Numbered from the stretch's first letter, positions 27,702-36,291 are shown. The stretch: 64,000 bases of DNA from Halanaerobiales bacterium (GCA_022360715.1 JAKSCG010000137.1:82575-146574), one strand, 5' to 3'. Numbers and translations: made by a program. The notes: generated by a model not told the origin, from the sequence alone.

Positions 27702-27734
27702 CTGCTTAGATCGGAATTATCCATATTTTTATCA

Positions 27735-27791
27735 TTGACCGTCTCTACTTCGATGTATATACTAATATATTAAGGGACTGTATTAGTATAT
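27735..27791 (+). promoter_or_regulatory. Promoter with overlapping inverted repeat ahead of the uridine-kinase-like gene
   Basis: TTGACC (27735-27740) and TATACT (27758-27763) are separated by 17 bp. The perfect 11-bp inverted repeat ATATACTAATA (27757-27767) / TATTAGTATAT (27781-27791), with 13 bp between, has its left arm on the -10 and its right arm at about +12. It is suited to a DNA-binding repressor, since only the right arm would be in the transcript. Confidence 0.6.
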
Positions 27792-27814
27792 TGCTAAAGA
27801 AGGGGAGAGGAACA

Positions 27815-28432
27815 ATGACTTCATTATTAATTGGAATAGCAGGGGGGATTGCTGCCGGGAAGACCACTTTATCCCAGGTACTAAAAAATGCATTCCAAAA
27901 AGATGAAGTGACCAGGATCAGACACGACTATTATTATTATGATAAAAGATCCTTTCCTGTTTTGGAAGATCGATTTAATTTTGATCACCCCGATTGCTTT
28001 GAGACAGATTTGCTGGTTATTCATCTGAAAAAGTTGCTCAATGGTGAAGCTATTGATCGTCCAATTTATTGTTATAAAACCAATCAAAGGCTGGAACAGC
28101 GCAAATTGATTTATCCATCGCCAATTATTATTGTCGAAGGGCTCTTACTTTTTTATTATCCCCAGCTCCGGGAATTATTTAATTTAAAAATATATGTCGA
28201 TACCGATGCCGATATCCGTCTATTGCAACTAATAAGCAGAGATATTAAGGAGCGGGGGCGTAGTTTTGAGTCGGTTAAAAACCAGTATTTGACGGTGGTC
28301 AAACCCATGCATGAAAAATTTGTCGAACCAACCAAGTATTATGCTGATATCATTATCCCCAACGGGGGATTAAATGAGATTGCCAATGACTTGATCATCA
28401 GTAAGATTAAATCACATTTATATTCCGGTTAA
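27815..28432 (+). CDS. Uridine kinase-like P-loop kinase
   Basis: The protein has 205 residues with Walker A GGIAAGKTT near the N-terminus, then HDYYYYDKRSFP and FNFDHPDCFE, which align with the uridine-binding part of bacterial Udk (consensus YYKD / NFDHPDAFD). IVEGLLLFYY and FVEPTKYYADIIIPNGG follow. Udk phosphorylates uridine or cytidine in salvage; close relatives include phosphoribulokinases, so the substrate is probable but not proven. The ATG behind AGGGGAGAGG was chosen over an upstream TTG at 27791 that falls inside the operator. It is monocistronic, with its own promoter and terminator. Confidence 0.82.
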   Translation: MTSLLIGIAGGIAAGKTTLSQVLKNAFQKDEVTRIRHDYYYYDKRSFPVLEDRFNFDHPDCFETDLLVIHLKKLLNGEAIDRPIYCYKTNQRLEQRKLIYPSPIIIVEGLLLFYYPQLRELFNLKIYVDTDADIRLLQLISRDIKERGRSFESVKNQYLTVVKPMHEKFVEPTKYYADIIIPNGGLNEIANDLIISKIKSHLYSG

Positions 28433-28452
28433 GGATTTTAAAAAGAACGGAG

Positions 28453-28482
28453 ACCATCCTGTTTGGCAGGGTGGTTTTTTTT
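28453..28482 (+). terminator. Intrinsic terminator after the uridine-kinase-like gene
   Basis: ACCATCCTG (28453-28461) pairs with CAGGGTGGT (28467-28475) around TTTGG and is followed by an 8-T run. Confidence 0.88.
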
Positions 28483-28564
28483 ATAAAAAAGAGGAAAAAG
28501 GTAGTTAAGCAAGAATTATAATAATTAAATGGAAAAATATAAATAAAATGGAGGTTGATTACTG

Positions 28565-29209
28565 ATGAAAAAACGGCCGTCAGAACAGTTGATCTTCCTG
28601 GGCTTTTTACTGGTGATTGTGATTGGTTTAGCTGTTTTAGCCTGGCAGAATTTAGCAGGACGGGAGATAATTTATACGGGGTTGGCTGATCAATGGTCCG
28701 GAAGCGAGTTAAGCCAGGGGCAAACAGAAACGGAAGCGGGTGAAAATACCAAAACAAGCAACAAAGAGGTAGTAAAAAGAGTGCTAATCCATGTGGCCGG
28801 GGAGGTTAAGCAAGCTGGTGTCTATGAACTGCCACCGGAGTCCCGGGTAATTAACGCCTTACAGGCCGCCGGGGGAGCGACCAGACTGGCTGACCTTGAT
28901 CAGTTAAATCTGGCTGCACCGATTTTTGATGGTCAAAAGATTTATATTCCCTCGATTACTGAGTTGACAGATTCGACCGGCAATTCTCGTCTGGCCAGCC
29001 CTAATCATCATTCCGGGAAGATTAATATTAACCAGGCTTCACCCGAGGAATTACAGCAACTGACCGGTATTGGCCCCGGTAAAGCAAGTAATATTGTTCA
29101 ATATCGCCGTAAGATCGGGGGTTTTATCAAAATAGAGCAATTACTGGATGTAAGTGGGATCGGAGCTAAAACCCTGGAAAAGATCCGGGATCAGCTCACC
29201 GTTTATTAA
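28565..29209 (+). CDS. comEA: Competence protein ComEA (DNA receptor)
   Basis: ComEA binds incoming double-stranded DNA at the membrane during transformation. The 214 residues contain one N-terminal membrane helix (about 9-28), a linker, an SLBB-type domain (about 72-140, HVAGEVKQAGVYELP) and a C-terminal helix-hairpin-helix pair (about 150-212, ININQASPEELQQLTGIGPG). The order is that of Gram-positive ComEA. GGAGGTTGATT precedes the ATG. comEC follows after 5 bp. comEB, found between them in Bacillus, is absent. Confidence 0.94.
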   Translation: MKKRPSEQLIFLGFLLVIVIGLAVLAWQNLAGREIIYTGLADQWSGSELSQGQTETEAGENTKTSNKEVVKRVLIHVAGEVKQAGVYELPPESRVINALQAAGGATRLADLDQLNLAAPIFDGQKIYIPSITELTDSTGNSRLASPNHHSGKININQASPEELQQLTGIGPGKASNIVQYRRKIGGFIKIEQLLDVSGIGAKTLEKIRDQLTVY

Positions 29210-29214
29210 GTAAG

Positions 29215-31629
29215 ATGAGCCAAGAACAGATCAACAGGCTGATCCGGAAACGACCCTTATTATTTGCTTTCCTCTTTTTTGCCGGCGGGATTACCCTCGG
29301 TTATTACGTAACCCTGACCTCGTTGTTAACATTCATCATAATCAATTTATTGTTAGCTTTAATCCTGATAATATACTTTATGTCGGAGAAGAGCAAAGTC
29401 AGTCCCCTTTTGCCGCCGTTTTTTCTCTGTTTCCTGGCTGTTTTGCTGGCCGGGTTTTTATGGATTAACTGGCAGGAGCTCAAATATCAAAGTAGATTTT
29501 CCACAGTTAACTTTAATGATCAGGGTAAATATCAAGTGCTGGGGGAAATTGTGGTAAGATTAAACGCACTGCAGGGTAACCGGCTTTATCTTAAACCGTA
29601 CTATCTTGACGGGTTTCCGATTAAATACGGTTTAGTGCAACTGGAGCAAAGATTTCTTCCGGGAAAATTAAAAGCCGGGGATGTGATCAAAGCAGGTCTT
29701 GTCTTAAAGACTCCCTACCAGCAACTAAATCCCGGCGGATTTTGCAGTTATCGTTATCTGAAAAAAAACGGGATATACAGTCGCGGTTATCTGGAGCGAG
29801 ACTGGGAAAAGGTGGGCGAGCGAAAAATAGGGCTTAATTATCTCCTGATTAAATTGAAAGAAAGGCTACTTACCATAATCGAACTTACCATCGCTCAACC
29901 CTATCAACAATTGCTGGGAGCATTGCTGTTGGGTGAACGGGCCGACCTGCCCGAAGAATGGAGAGATAATTTTAGTAAAATCGGGCTCAACCATCTACTG
30001 GCTATTTCCGGATTGCATGTTGGTTTTATTGTGATTATTTTTCGCGCGTTGTTACAACCTTTTCAATTGAAGCCAGTTCTGCAAAATTCAATTATTTCGC
30101 TCCTGCTCGTCTTGTATATTATGCTGACCGGTTTTCGACCGGCTATTATCAGGGCAGGACTGCTGGCCCTGGCTTTCTTCTGGGCCCCCGTTTTCAAACG
30201 GTGCGGTGATATTTATAATTTACTGGGTTTGACTGCTTTCATTAATTTGCTGTTCAATCCCTATGAGCTTTTTAATCCCGGTTTCCAGTTGTCATATCTG
30301 ATTTTAGTAATGATCATCAATTGGTACTGGCTGCTGAAAGACTTTTTACCCTCCCCGCTTGCTGTTTCGGTGGCTGCTCAACTGGGGTCAATGCCAATCA
30401 CTGCTTATTATTTCAACAGTATTGCTCTAAGTGGAATCGTGGCAAATATCTGGGCCATCCCATTGACCGGGTTAATCGTCTCTTTAGCCATGAGCGGGTT
30501 GCTGCTCAGTTTGATCAACCCGGTCTTTGGCTGGCTGGTCAATAGACCGGTTTACCTCTTAAGCAAGCTGATGTTAGAGGGGGTTGAACTGATGGCAGCT
30601 TTTCCGTATGGATTTTTTGAGGTCGCTGCACCGGCAGTCCTTAATTGTTTGTTCTTGTACTTGTTTTTGTTGTTTTTTCCTTTTTTTTATCGCAAAAAAA
30701 TTATACCGCTTCATCTTACAAAAAGAAAAAGGAACTTTCAGCTCTTTTCCGTTGCATTCTTACTCTTCCTATTGCTTAATCTGATGATCCCACTCTTTAA
30801 TAATCAACTGGAAGTAATTTTTTTAGCTGTCGGTCAGGGTGATTCGGTTTTTATTGATTTTCCTTCCGGTCAAACGATGCTGGTCGATGGTGGAGGGATG
30901 GCCGGGTATGATTCCAGTCAGGGCAAAAGGAGTATTTTGCCTTTTTTGAAAAAGAGGGGGATTAAAAAACTAGACCTGGTCTTTATTACTCATTTTGATA
31001 CTGATCATGCCCTCGGTATTACCGATTTATTACAAGACAATCGAGTCGGTTGGTTAATCTTTGCCAGTGGTTTTGAGCGGAATCAGTTGGCGGAAAAAGT
31101 ACTCAAGCTGGCGGCCGAAAAAGGAGTCAAGGTGAGCACGGTTCAGGCCGGTGATCGCTTTCAGCTTAACCAGTCCTTACTTCAGGTCTTAAATCCCGAG
31201 CGAGAAATGCCGGCAAATCGATCCAGAAATGAAAATTCGATTGTATTAAAGCTGACTTATCGTAATTTTTCGATGCTCTTGACCGGTGACCTGGAAAGGG
31301 AAGGCGAAAACAGGCTATTGGAGCAGGATTTAGATTTGTATTGTCAGATCCTTAAATTAGGTCACCACGGTAGTAGTAGTTCATCTTCCTTAGTCTTTTT
31401 GCAGAGGGTTTCTCCCCGCGAAGGGATTATCTCGGTCGGGAAGAATAACTATGGTCATCCGGCCGCTGCTGTCTTGGAGCAGGCCGAACAATTAGGGATT
31501 CGAATCTGGCGGACTGACCAACAAGGGGCCATTATGATCAGAAGTAACGGTTTTAGTTATCAAATCCGCGGCTTTAGAAGAAATTCAAATGAGCGGAATA
31601 TACTCCGCTCATTTAGAGTGACTCGGTGA
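29215..31629 (+). CDS. comEC: DNA internalisation channel ComEC/Rec2
   Basis: ComEC is the membrane channel for single-stranded DNA uptake. The 804 residues begin with two hydrophobic helices and an OB-fold-like region (to about 200). A many-helix Competence domain follows (about 220-500) with LLGERADLPEEWRDNF and NHLLAISGLHVG. The C-terminal metallo-beta-lactamase-like domain (about 530-790) has VGQGDSVFIDF, the HFDTDH metal motif and LGHHGS. The ATG lies 5 bp after comEA with no clear ribosome site, so translational coupling is likely. The last codons form a perfect stem-loop (31587-31614). Confidence 0.94.
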   Translation: MSQEQINRLIRKRPLLFAFLFFAGGITLGYYVTLTSLLTFIIINLLLALILIIYFMSEKSKVSPLLPPFFLCFLAVLLAGFLWINWQELKYQSRFSTVNFNDQGKYQVLGEIVVRLNALQGNRLYLKPYYLDGFPIKYGLVQLEQRFLPGKLKAGDVIKAGLVLKTPYQQLNPGGFCSYRYLKKNGIYSRGYLERDWEKVGERKIGLNYLLIKLKERLLTIIELTIAQPYQQLLGALLLGERADLPEEWRDNFSKIGLNHLLAISGLHVGFIVIIFRALLQPFQLKPVLQNSIISLLLVLYIMLTGFRPAIIRAGLLALAFFWAPVFKRCGDIYNLLGLTAFINLLFNPYELFNPGFQLSYLILVMIINWYWLLKDFLPSPLAVSVAAQLGSMPITAYYFNSIALSGIVANIWAIPLTGLIVSLAMSGLLLSLINPVFGWLVNRPVYLLSKLMLEGVELMAAFPYGFFEVAAPAVLNCLFLYLFLLFFPFFYRKKIIPLHLTKRKRNFQLFSVAFLLFLLLNLMIPLFNNQLEVIFLAVGQGDSVFIDFPSGQTMLVDGGGMAGYDSSQGKRSILPFLKKRGIKKLDLVFITHFDTDHALGITDLLQDNRVGWLIFASGFERNQLAEKVLKLAAEKGVKVSTVQAGDRFQLNQSLLQVLNPEREMPANRSRNENSIVLKLTYRNFSMLLTGDLEREGENRLLEQDLDLYCQILKLGHHGSSSSSSLVFLQRVSPREGIISVGKNNYGHPAAAVLEQAEQLGIRIWRTDQQGAIMIRSNGFSYQIRGFRRNSNERNILRSFRVTR
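31587..31614. other. Perfect 11-bp stem-loop inside the 3' end of comEC
   Basis: AAATGAGCGGA (31587-31597), loop ATATAC, TCCGCTCATTT (31604-31614). It lies in coding sequence just before the comEC stop and faces a convergent gene. With no T run it is not a standard terminator, though it could protect the 3' end or terminate weakly in either direction. Confidence 0.5.
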
Positions 31630-31658
31630 CGAGTTATAATGCAAAAGATTAGTCCTAC

Positions 31659-31886
31659 TTAATACTGCTGACCACTTTGGCCGGCGACAGAGTTTTCATA
31701 AGCTTCAACCATTTTCCTAACCATATGACCACCAATTGCTCCAGTATCTCTTGTGGTCATCTCCCCATAATATCCACTCTGTGGAATCTGAATCCCTAAT
31801 TCTTGGGCTACTTCATATTTAAATTTTTCCATAGCTTGAGCGGCCAGGGGGTTAACCAGGGTATTACTTTTTTGACCAGTTCCCAT
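31659..31886 (-). CDS. Alpha/beta-type small acid-soluble spore protein
   Basis: SASPs coat and protect DNA in the dormant spore. The 75 residues carry both family signatures: KFKYEVAQELGI, containing the GPR protease site (cleavage after the Glu), and YYGEMTTRDTGAIGGHMVRKM. It has a strong ribosome site, AAGGAGGTGAAATAA, before the ATG. It is a single minus-strand gene wedged between comEC and holA. A sigma-G promoter is expected, but I could not place one with correct spacing. The protease that degrades it (gpr) is encoded 2 kb away. Confidence 0.93.
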   Translation of the reverse strand: MGTGQKSNTLVNPLAAQAMEKFKYEVAQELGIQIPQSGYYGEMTTRDTGAIGGHMVRKMVEAYENSVAGQSGQQY

Positions 31887-32244
31887 TTATTTCACCTCCT
31901 TATCAAGGTTGTAGTAGTATTGTTCTCGATTCGCCTGCGGGCTATACTAGCATTATCTGGAATGGTTACAGCGGGACGGTTAGTCCCGCCTTTATTAGAT
32001 CTACCTGTCCGGGGTTTTGATTTTCATTCTACTACCTGATTAATTAGTCCTAAATGCTTAAAAACCGGTAAAGATCTGCTCTGGCTTGCCGATTTAAGCT
32101 GCGGCTGTTCCGGCTAATCTTGATCCTCCTGACAAGTAGTTACATTATTTATCATTTGCCTTAGTGATTGAAACTATGTTAATATAATAATGGCAAATCT
32201 TTTAATGTTAATCGAATAAGATTAAGCGAAAGAGGTGTATATAA
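31887..32244. other. 358-bp intergenic region with one unexplained hairpin
   Basis: This region lies between the divergent SASP and holA genes. It holds the SASP ribosome site at its left end, a perfect stem-loop GCGGGAC-GGTTA-GTCCCGC (31971-31989), and a TATAAT near 32186 upstream of holA without a good -35. I see no tRNA, open frame or known riboswitch in it. Confidence 0.45.
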
Positions 32245-33243
32245 TTGAGTAAATTACAAAAACTATTTGATATCGATATAAATAAATTAAAACCGGTTTA
32301 TTTAATTTATGGGCAGGATCGATTCCTGTTAAATCGGCTCAAAGATGATTTTATTAGCCGGTTTGTCGATGAGCAGGTCGGCGGTTTTAATTATACTTAT
32401 CTCGAAGAGACTGAAGATTTTGTCGTGCGTTTAAAAAAGATGGTTAATACCCCACCGGTTTTTAGTGATAAAAGGTTTATCATAGCCAGTACTACTAATT
32501 TTTTTAGTAAAAAGAATCCCGGGGATCAAGTATTGATTAAGCTTTTAGAGAACTTTCCCCCCACCGCTATTTTATTGATCTTGTTGGAAGGTAAAGTCGA
32601 TAACCGCTTAAAAGTAGTGGAGTCGGTCAAGAAAGTGGGACAGCTCGAAAGTGTTGTTGCCCCCAAATTCCGTCAACTTGATCAGTGGATTAAGGATGAG
32701 TTTAAAAAAAGGGGTAAAGTCATTGATGGGCAAGCGATTAAATTGCTGGAGGAGATGTTTAGCAATAATCTAGCCATATTAAATAGTGAGATCGAAAAAA
32801 TTATCACCTATACCTGCCCCCAAGGGGAGATAACCGTTCAGGAAGTAAAAGAGATTATGGCCCGCGATCGCTATCTGGAAGATAATGTTATTTTTAGTTT
32901 GACCGATGCCTTGATCAACCGGCAGCAGGGAAAAGCCTTGTTGCTATTAAATCAAATGCTGGCCAGTGGGGTAGTCGCCCTGACCATTTTAGGGACGATC
33001 ACCTGGCAGTTAAAGTTGCTGATGTCGGTCAAAGATTTAAAGGAAGCCGGTCATGATCCGGCAACTATTGCCCGGATGTTGAAGAGCCATCAGTATCCGG
33101 TTAAAAAAAGTTATCAGGTCAGTGACCTCTATTCACAGGAAGAACTGGAATTAATGCTGGAGAGATTTTTCCAAGCCAATCTGAATATAGTAAGCGGGAA
33201 ATATGAAGCAGGTCGGGCACTAGAAATGGCAATTTTAGGGTGA
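32245..33243 (+). CDS. holA: DNA polymerase III delta subunit
   Basis: Delta is the clamp-loader subunit that opens the beta ring. The 332 residues match the family: an N-terminal AAA-like fold beginning KLKPVYLIYGQDRFLL, the FFSKKNPGDQVLIKLLENFP region, and the C-terminal collar domain with ALINRQQGKALLLLNQML. The TTG start is 7 nt after AGAGGTG. It occupies the position of yqeN in the comEC-yqeN-rpsT order of Bacillus. Confidence 0.94.
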   Translation: MSKLQKLFDIDINKLKPVYLIYGQDRFLLNRLKDDFISRFVDEQVGGFNYTYLEETEDFVVRLKKMVNTPPVFSDKRFIIASTTNFFSKKNPGDQVLIKLLENFPPTAILLILLEGKVDNRLKVVESVKKVGQLESVVAPKFRQLDQWIKDEFKKRGKVIDGQAIKLLEEMFSNNLAILNSEIEKIITYTCPQGEITVQEVKEIMARDRYLEDNVIFSLTDALINRQQGKALLLLNQMLASGVVALTILGTITWQLKLLMSVKDLKEAGHDPATIARMLKSHQYPVKKSYQVSDLYSQEELELMLERFFQANLNIVSGKYEAGRALEMAILG

Positions 33244-33272
33244 ACAAACTAAGTGGGATTAGTTAAATTAGC

Positions 33273-33313
33273 AAAGCACTATCCAGAGATTGATCCGGAT
33301 AGTGCTTTTTTTT
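33273..33313 (+). terminator. Terminator after holA
   Basis: AAAGCACTATCC (33273-33284) pairs perfectly with GGATAGTGCTTT (33297-33308), and an 8-T run ends at 33313. It sits between convergent holA and rpsT. Confidence 0.88.
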
Positions 33314-33339
33314 AAATAAGTAGAGCCTGGAAACTTCCT

Positions 33340-33603
33340 TTAGGCAATTTGATTATACAGTTTAGTCAGGCGAGATTTTTTGCGGGCAGCATTATTCTTA
33401 TGGATAATACCCTTGCCGGCAGCCTTATCAATTACCTTAATTGCTTGCGATAATTTATCTTGAGCAGCAGAGGCGTTACCTTCATCGACAATTTTTTCAA
33501 AGTCCTTGATCGCAGTTTTAAGTTTGGCCTTCCACTCACGATTACGTAAAGTCCTCTTGGCCGCAATTTTTACTCTCTTTTTAGCTGATTTAATAATTGG
33601 CAT
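33340..33603 (-). CDS. rpsT: 30S ribosomal protein S20
   Basis: S20 is a primary 16S rRNA binding protein. The 87 residues start MPIIKSAKKR and are highly basic, with the family segments RTLRNREWKAKLKTAIKDFE and KGIIHKNNAARKKSRL. The ATG at 33603 is used; a GTG 9 bases upstream lies inside the GGGGGGG ribosome site. It has its own promoter on the minus strand, as in Bacillus, where rpsT is also opposite holA. Confidence 0.96.
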   Translation of the reverse strand: MPIIKSAKKRVKIAAKRTLRNREWKAKLKTAIKDFEKIVDEGNASAAQDKLSQAIKVIDKAAGKGIIHKNNAARKKSRLTKLYNQIA

Positions 33604-33638
33604 TAATATCACCCCCCCTGCTTTTTGACAGCATTCTT

Positions 33639-33667
33639 ATTTTAACATGAGTTGATTTAAAATGCAA
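33639..33667 (-). promoter_or_regulatory. Promoter of rpsT
   Basis: On the minus strand, TTGCAT (33667-33662) and TAAAAT (33644-33639) are separated by 17 bp, with a TGn extension before the -10. Confidence 0.7.
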
Positions 33668-33670
33668 GTT

Positions 33671-33700
33671 TTGCATATAAAAAACTTTTCCGGTTAAAAT
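33671..33700 (+). promoter_or_regulatory. Promoter of the holin-like gene and possibly gpr
   Basis: TTGCAT (33671-33676) and TAAAAT (33695-33700) are separated by 18 bp. Its -35 faces the -35 of the rpsT promoter across 3 bp. Confidence 0.6.
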
Positions 33701-33738
33701 ATTATTGAATAAAGTTTTACTGGATGGGGGGTGATTCC

Positions 33739-34074
33739 ATGTCTAATTGGATTGGAGCAATTGTTCGTTTTATCGTTTCAGCACTGGTATTACTGGCCGT
33801 AGGTTATATTATCCCCGGATTTAGCATGGTCGGTTTTATTAATGCCCTGCTGGCGGCTGTTGTGATCGCAGTTTTGGGGTATATAATTGAGGCTATTTTC
33901 GGTGAGAAGATTTCACCGCAACGCCGTGGAGTAGTTGGGTTTATAATTTCGGCCATCGTGATTTACTTAACCCAATTTGTCGTGGCAGGATTAAATGTAA
34001 CTGTGATCGGGGCCTTGATTGCCGCTTTTGTAATCGGTCTGGTCGATGCCTTTGTCCCGACAGAATTAAGGTGA
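33739..34074 (+). CDS. Small four-helix membrane protein, YvlD / phage-holin-4_2 family
   Basis: The 111 residues are almost entirely four hydrophobic helices (about 5-25, 29-50, 60-82, 86-108), matching the family named after a mycobacteriophage-like holin (YvlD in Bacillus). The biological role is not known; the name does not prove lysis activity. The start is set at the ATG after GGGGGGTGATTCC; the upstream ATG at 33724 overlaps that ribosome site. gpr follows 11 bp later, so the two are probably cotranscribed. It is an addition to the usual rpsT-gpr order. Confidence 0.85.
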   Translation: MSNWIGAIVRFIVSALVLLAVGYIIPGFSMVGFINALLAAVVIAVLGYIIEAIFGEKISPQRRGVVGFIISAIVIYLTQFVVAGLNVTVIGALIAAFVIGLVDAFVPTELR

Positions 34075-34085
34075 GGAGATAAATT

Positions 34086-35081
34086 ATGAATAGAGATGTT
34101 AACTACAATGTGTATACGGATCTGGCCCTGGAAGCCCATAGCCTTGCGATCGAACGGACCGGTGGTGAAGTTCAGGGAGTAAAAGTGAACGAAGAACAGC
34201 TGGAAAATGCCAAGATAACAAGGATTGAGGTTATGAATGAACAGGGGGCCCAGGCAATTGGTAAACCCGTTGGTATTTACATAACGATTGAATCGGAAGG
34301 CCTGAAAGGACAAAACAGAGTGGTTCATGACCAGTTGAGTGAGATTTTTGCCAAGCAACTGGCATCGTTAATAGATTTTGACCGGATTAGACCCCATCCC
34401 AATCTGGAACCGACCATATTTGTTGTCGGTTTGGGGAATTGGAATGCTACTCCTGATGCGCTGGGCCCACAGGTATTAAATAACCTGATGGTGACCAGAC
34501 ACCTGTATCAGGAAGCACCACCGGAATTAAGAAAAGGGTTGCGGCCGGTTTGTGCTCTATCGCCCGGAGTCCTTGGATTGACCGGGGTACAGACTGCTGA
34601 GATTATTCGAGGGGTAGCCCAGATGATTAAACCAGATCTAATTATTGCGATCGATGCCCTGGCGGCCCAGAATAGTCACCGTCTGGCCAATACTATTCAG
34701 CTCAGTAATACCGGGATTGCTCCCGGTTCCGGGATCGGCAAAAATCGAATGGCGATTAATCCGGAAACAATGAACCTACCGGTAATCGCAATTGGCGTAC
34801 CGACGGTGGTACATGCGATTACAATTGTTAATGATGCGATGGAGCAGATCCTAAAAGGGGATATTTTTTCTCCGACCGAGAAAGAGCGGTTACGCCACAT
34901 TGAGCAAAAAGATAAAAAAAGGATGATCGGAAATATCCTGGGACCATATATGGGCAGTTTAATTGTATCGCCCAAGGGTGTTGACGAGTTAATTCTAGAT
35001 GTGGGACGAATCATAGCCGGGGGGATTAACGTTGCCGTTCATCCTGATATAACTCCCGATAATCTTTCTTTATATCTATAA
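34086..35081 (+). CDS. gpr: Germination protease GPR
   Basis: GPR degrades SASPs when spores germinate and is made as a self-cleaving zymogen. The 331 residues match the family. The N-terminal pro-region ends near YTDLALEAHSLA, which resembles the SASP cleavage site. Conserved stretches include VVGLGNWNATPDALGPQV and the IAIDALAA region. GAGGAGATAAATT precedes the ATG. It is followed by a terminator and spoIIP, as in Bacillus. A substrate SASP is encoded at 31659-31886. Confidence 0.95.
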   Translation: MNRDVNYNVYTDLALEAHSLAIERTGGEVQGVKVNEEQLENAKITRIEVMNEQGAQAIGKPVGIYITIESEGLKGQNRVVHDQLSEIFAKQLASLIDFDRIRPHPNLEPTIFVVGLGNWNATPDALGPQVLNNLMVTRHLYQEAPPELRKGLRPVCALSPGVLGLTGVQTAEIIRGVAQMIKPDLIIAIDALAAQNSHRLANTIQLSNTGIAPGSGIGKNRMAINPETMNLPVIAIGVPTVVHAITIVNDAMEQILKGDIFSPTEKERLRHIEQKDKKRMIGNILGPYMGSLIVSPKGVDELILDVGRIIAGGINVAVHPDITPDNLSLYL

Positions 35082-35108
35082 GACAGTTAGTGTATACTAG
35101 GATAAATT

Positions 35109-35136
35109 GCCGCTTTTGCGGCTTTCTTTTTGTTTT
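35109..35136 (+). terminator. Terminator after gpr
   Basis: GCCGC-TTTT-GCGGC (35109-35122) is followed by a T-rich tail to 35136. Confidence 0.7.
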
Positions 35137-35190
35137 CTATCGGTTCTATCAAGGGATTCCTGCTCATATTATTTTATGGGAGGAATGATC

Positions 35191-36291
35191 ATGTCCTTTA
35201 ATTCTTTAAAAATGAAGGTAATAGCTGCTTTGTTTATTCTCTTTTTGCTTGTTTTATTAAATATTAATAAGTTTAGAGAACTAAATAATGAGGTAATTCC
35301 GGTCTGGTCACAATATGACGCCGAATATTACCGGTCCGCGGTAAAAGAGGATTTACTGACCAGGATCTACGATTTTCTGGGTCCAGATCAGTTAATCTAT
35401 CGTTTAACTAAAATCAGGATTCAAGCCCCGATTACTTATTTAAAGCGGGAGATTCCTCTGCTGTCCTACTATACACCGGAGGAGTTAAAAGAAGAAAAAA
35501 ATATTGTTTATCAACCGGATAGCAACGGGGGTAATGTGATCAAGCTTAAATTTGATCTCAGACAGGAAAAGAGGTCCGAGCAGATTACGGTAGAGGATTT
35601 AGCGCGGAAGCCCCTGCCGGAAATCAATGTGCCGAGTTTGAGGGAGCAGCCCTTGATTGTGCTCTATCATACCCATACTTCCGAGACCTATGTCGATGAC
35701 CCCCGTCATCAGGATAATAACGGACATGTTCTGCCCGGCCAGATTGGTAATGTGGGGAAAGTGGGTTTGGAGTTGGCCCGTATCCTTTCCGAGCGCTATC
35801 AATTCAAGGTAGTTCATACCACCACAGTCCATGATCAGGTCTATAGTCGCTCCTACTATAATTCCCGGAAAACAGTAAAAGAATTAGTTAATAAATATCA
35901 GAAGATCGACCTGTTACTCGATATTCACCGTGACGGGATCAAAGTGGCGACCCGTGACACAGTAACTACGGTAATCAATGGGAAAAAAGTGGCTAAGGTG
36001 ATGATCGTTGTTACGAACGGTAGATTTGATTTTGCCCATCTGGAGCTGGATGACCATCACCAGGAATGGCAACGCAACCTTAGTTTTGCCCAGGAGTTAG
36101 CCGCATTGATGGATAAAATGTATCCCGGCTTTCTCCACCGGGTCGAGATCAGGGATACTACCTATAATCAGGACCTTCATCCTCATGCCCTTCTTTTGGA
36201 GATTGGGGATTATCGCAATACGACAGAAGAGGCCATGCGGGCCGCCGAGCTGGTTGCCAATGTGATCGCAGCCCTCTTTGGACACGGTTAA
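35191..36291 (+). CDS. spoIIP: Stage II sporulation protein P (peptidoglycan hydrolase for engulfment)
   Basis: SpoIIP cuts septal peptidoglycan with SpoIID so that the mother cell can engulf the forespore. The 366 residues have a membrane anchor (about 12-30), a linker, and the amidase domain with HTHTSETYVD, RSYYNSRKTVKELV and LLDIHRDGI, which carry the expected metal-binding His/Glu residues. The end has HALLLEIGDYRNTTEEAMRA. The second ATG (35191), 7 nt after GGGAGG, is preferred over 35185; a longer frame upstream runs through the gpr terminator. Confidence 0.94.
   Translation: MSFNSLKMKVIAALFILFLLVLLNINKFRELNNEVIPVWSQYDAEYYRSAVKEDLLTRIYDFLGPDQLIYRLTKIRIQAPITYLKREIPLLSYYTPEELKEEKNIVYQPDSNGGNVIKLKFDLRQEKRSEQITVEDLARKPLPEINVPSLREQPLIVLYHTHTSETYVDDPRHQDNNGHVLPGQIGNVGKVGLELARILSERYQFKVVHTTTVHDQVYSRSYYNSRKTVKELVNKYQKIDLLLDIHRDGIKVATRDTVTTVINGKKVAKVMIVVTNGRFDFAHLELDDHHQEWQRNLSFAQELAALMDKMYPGFLHRVEIRDTTYNQDLHPHALLLEIGDYRNTTEEAMRAAELVANVIAALFGHG

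Noticed and set aside
31890..31960. Sigma-G promoter for the SASP gene
   Set aside because: GTATA and AATACTA elements exist on the minus strand, but their spacing of about 21 bp is too long, so I did not call it.
31887..32244. Possible riboswitch or tRNA in the longest intergenic gap
   Set aside because: I looked for tRNA arms and known riboswitch core motifs and saw only one simple hairpin; kept as an unexplained region instead.
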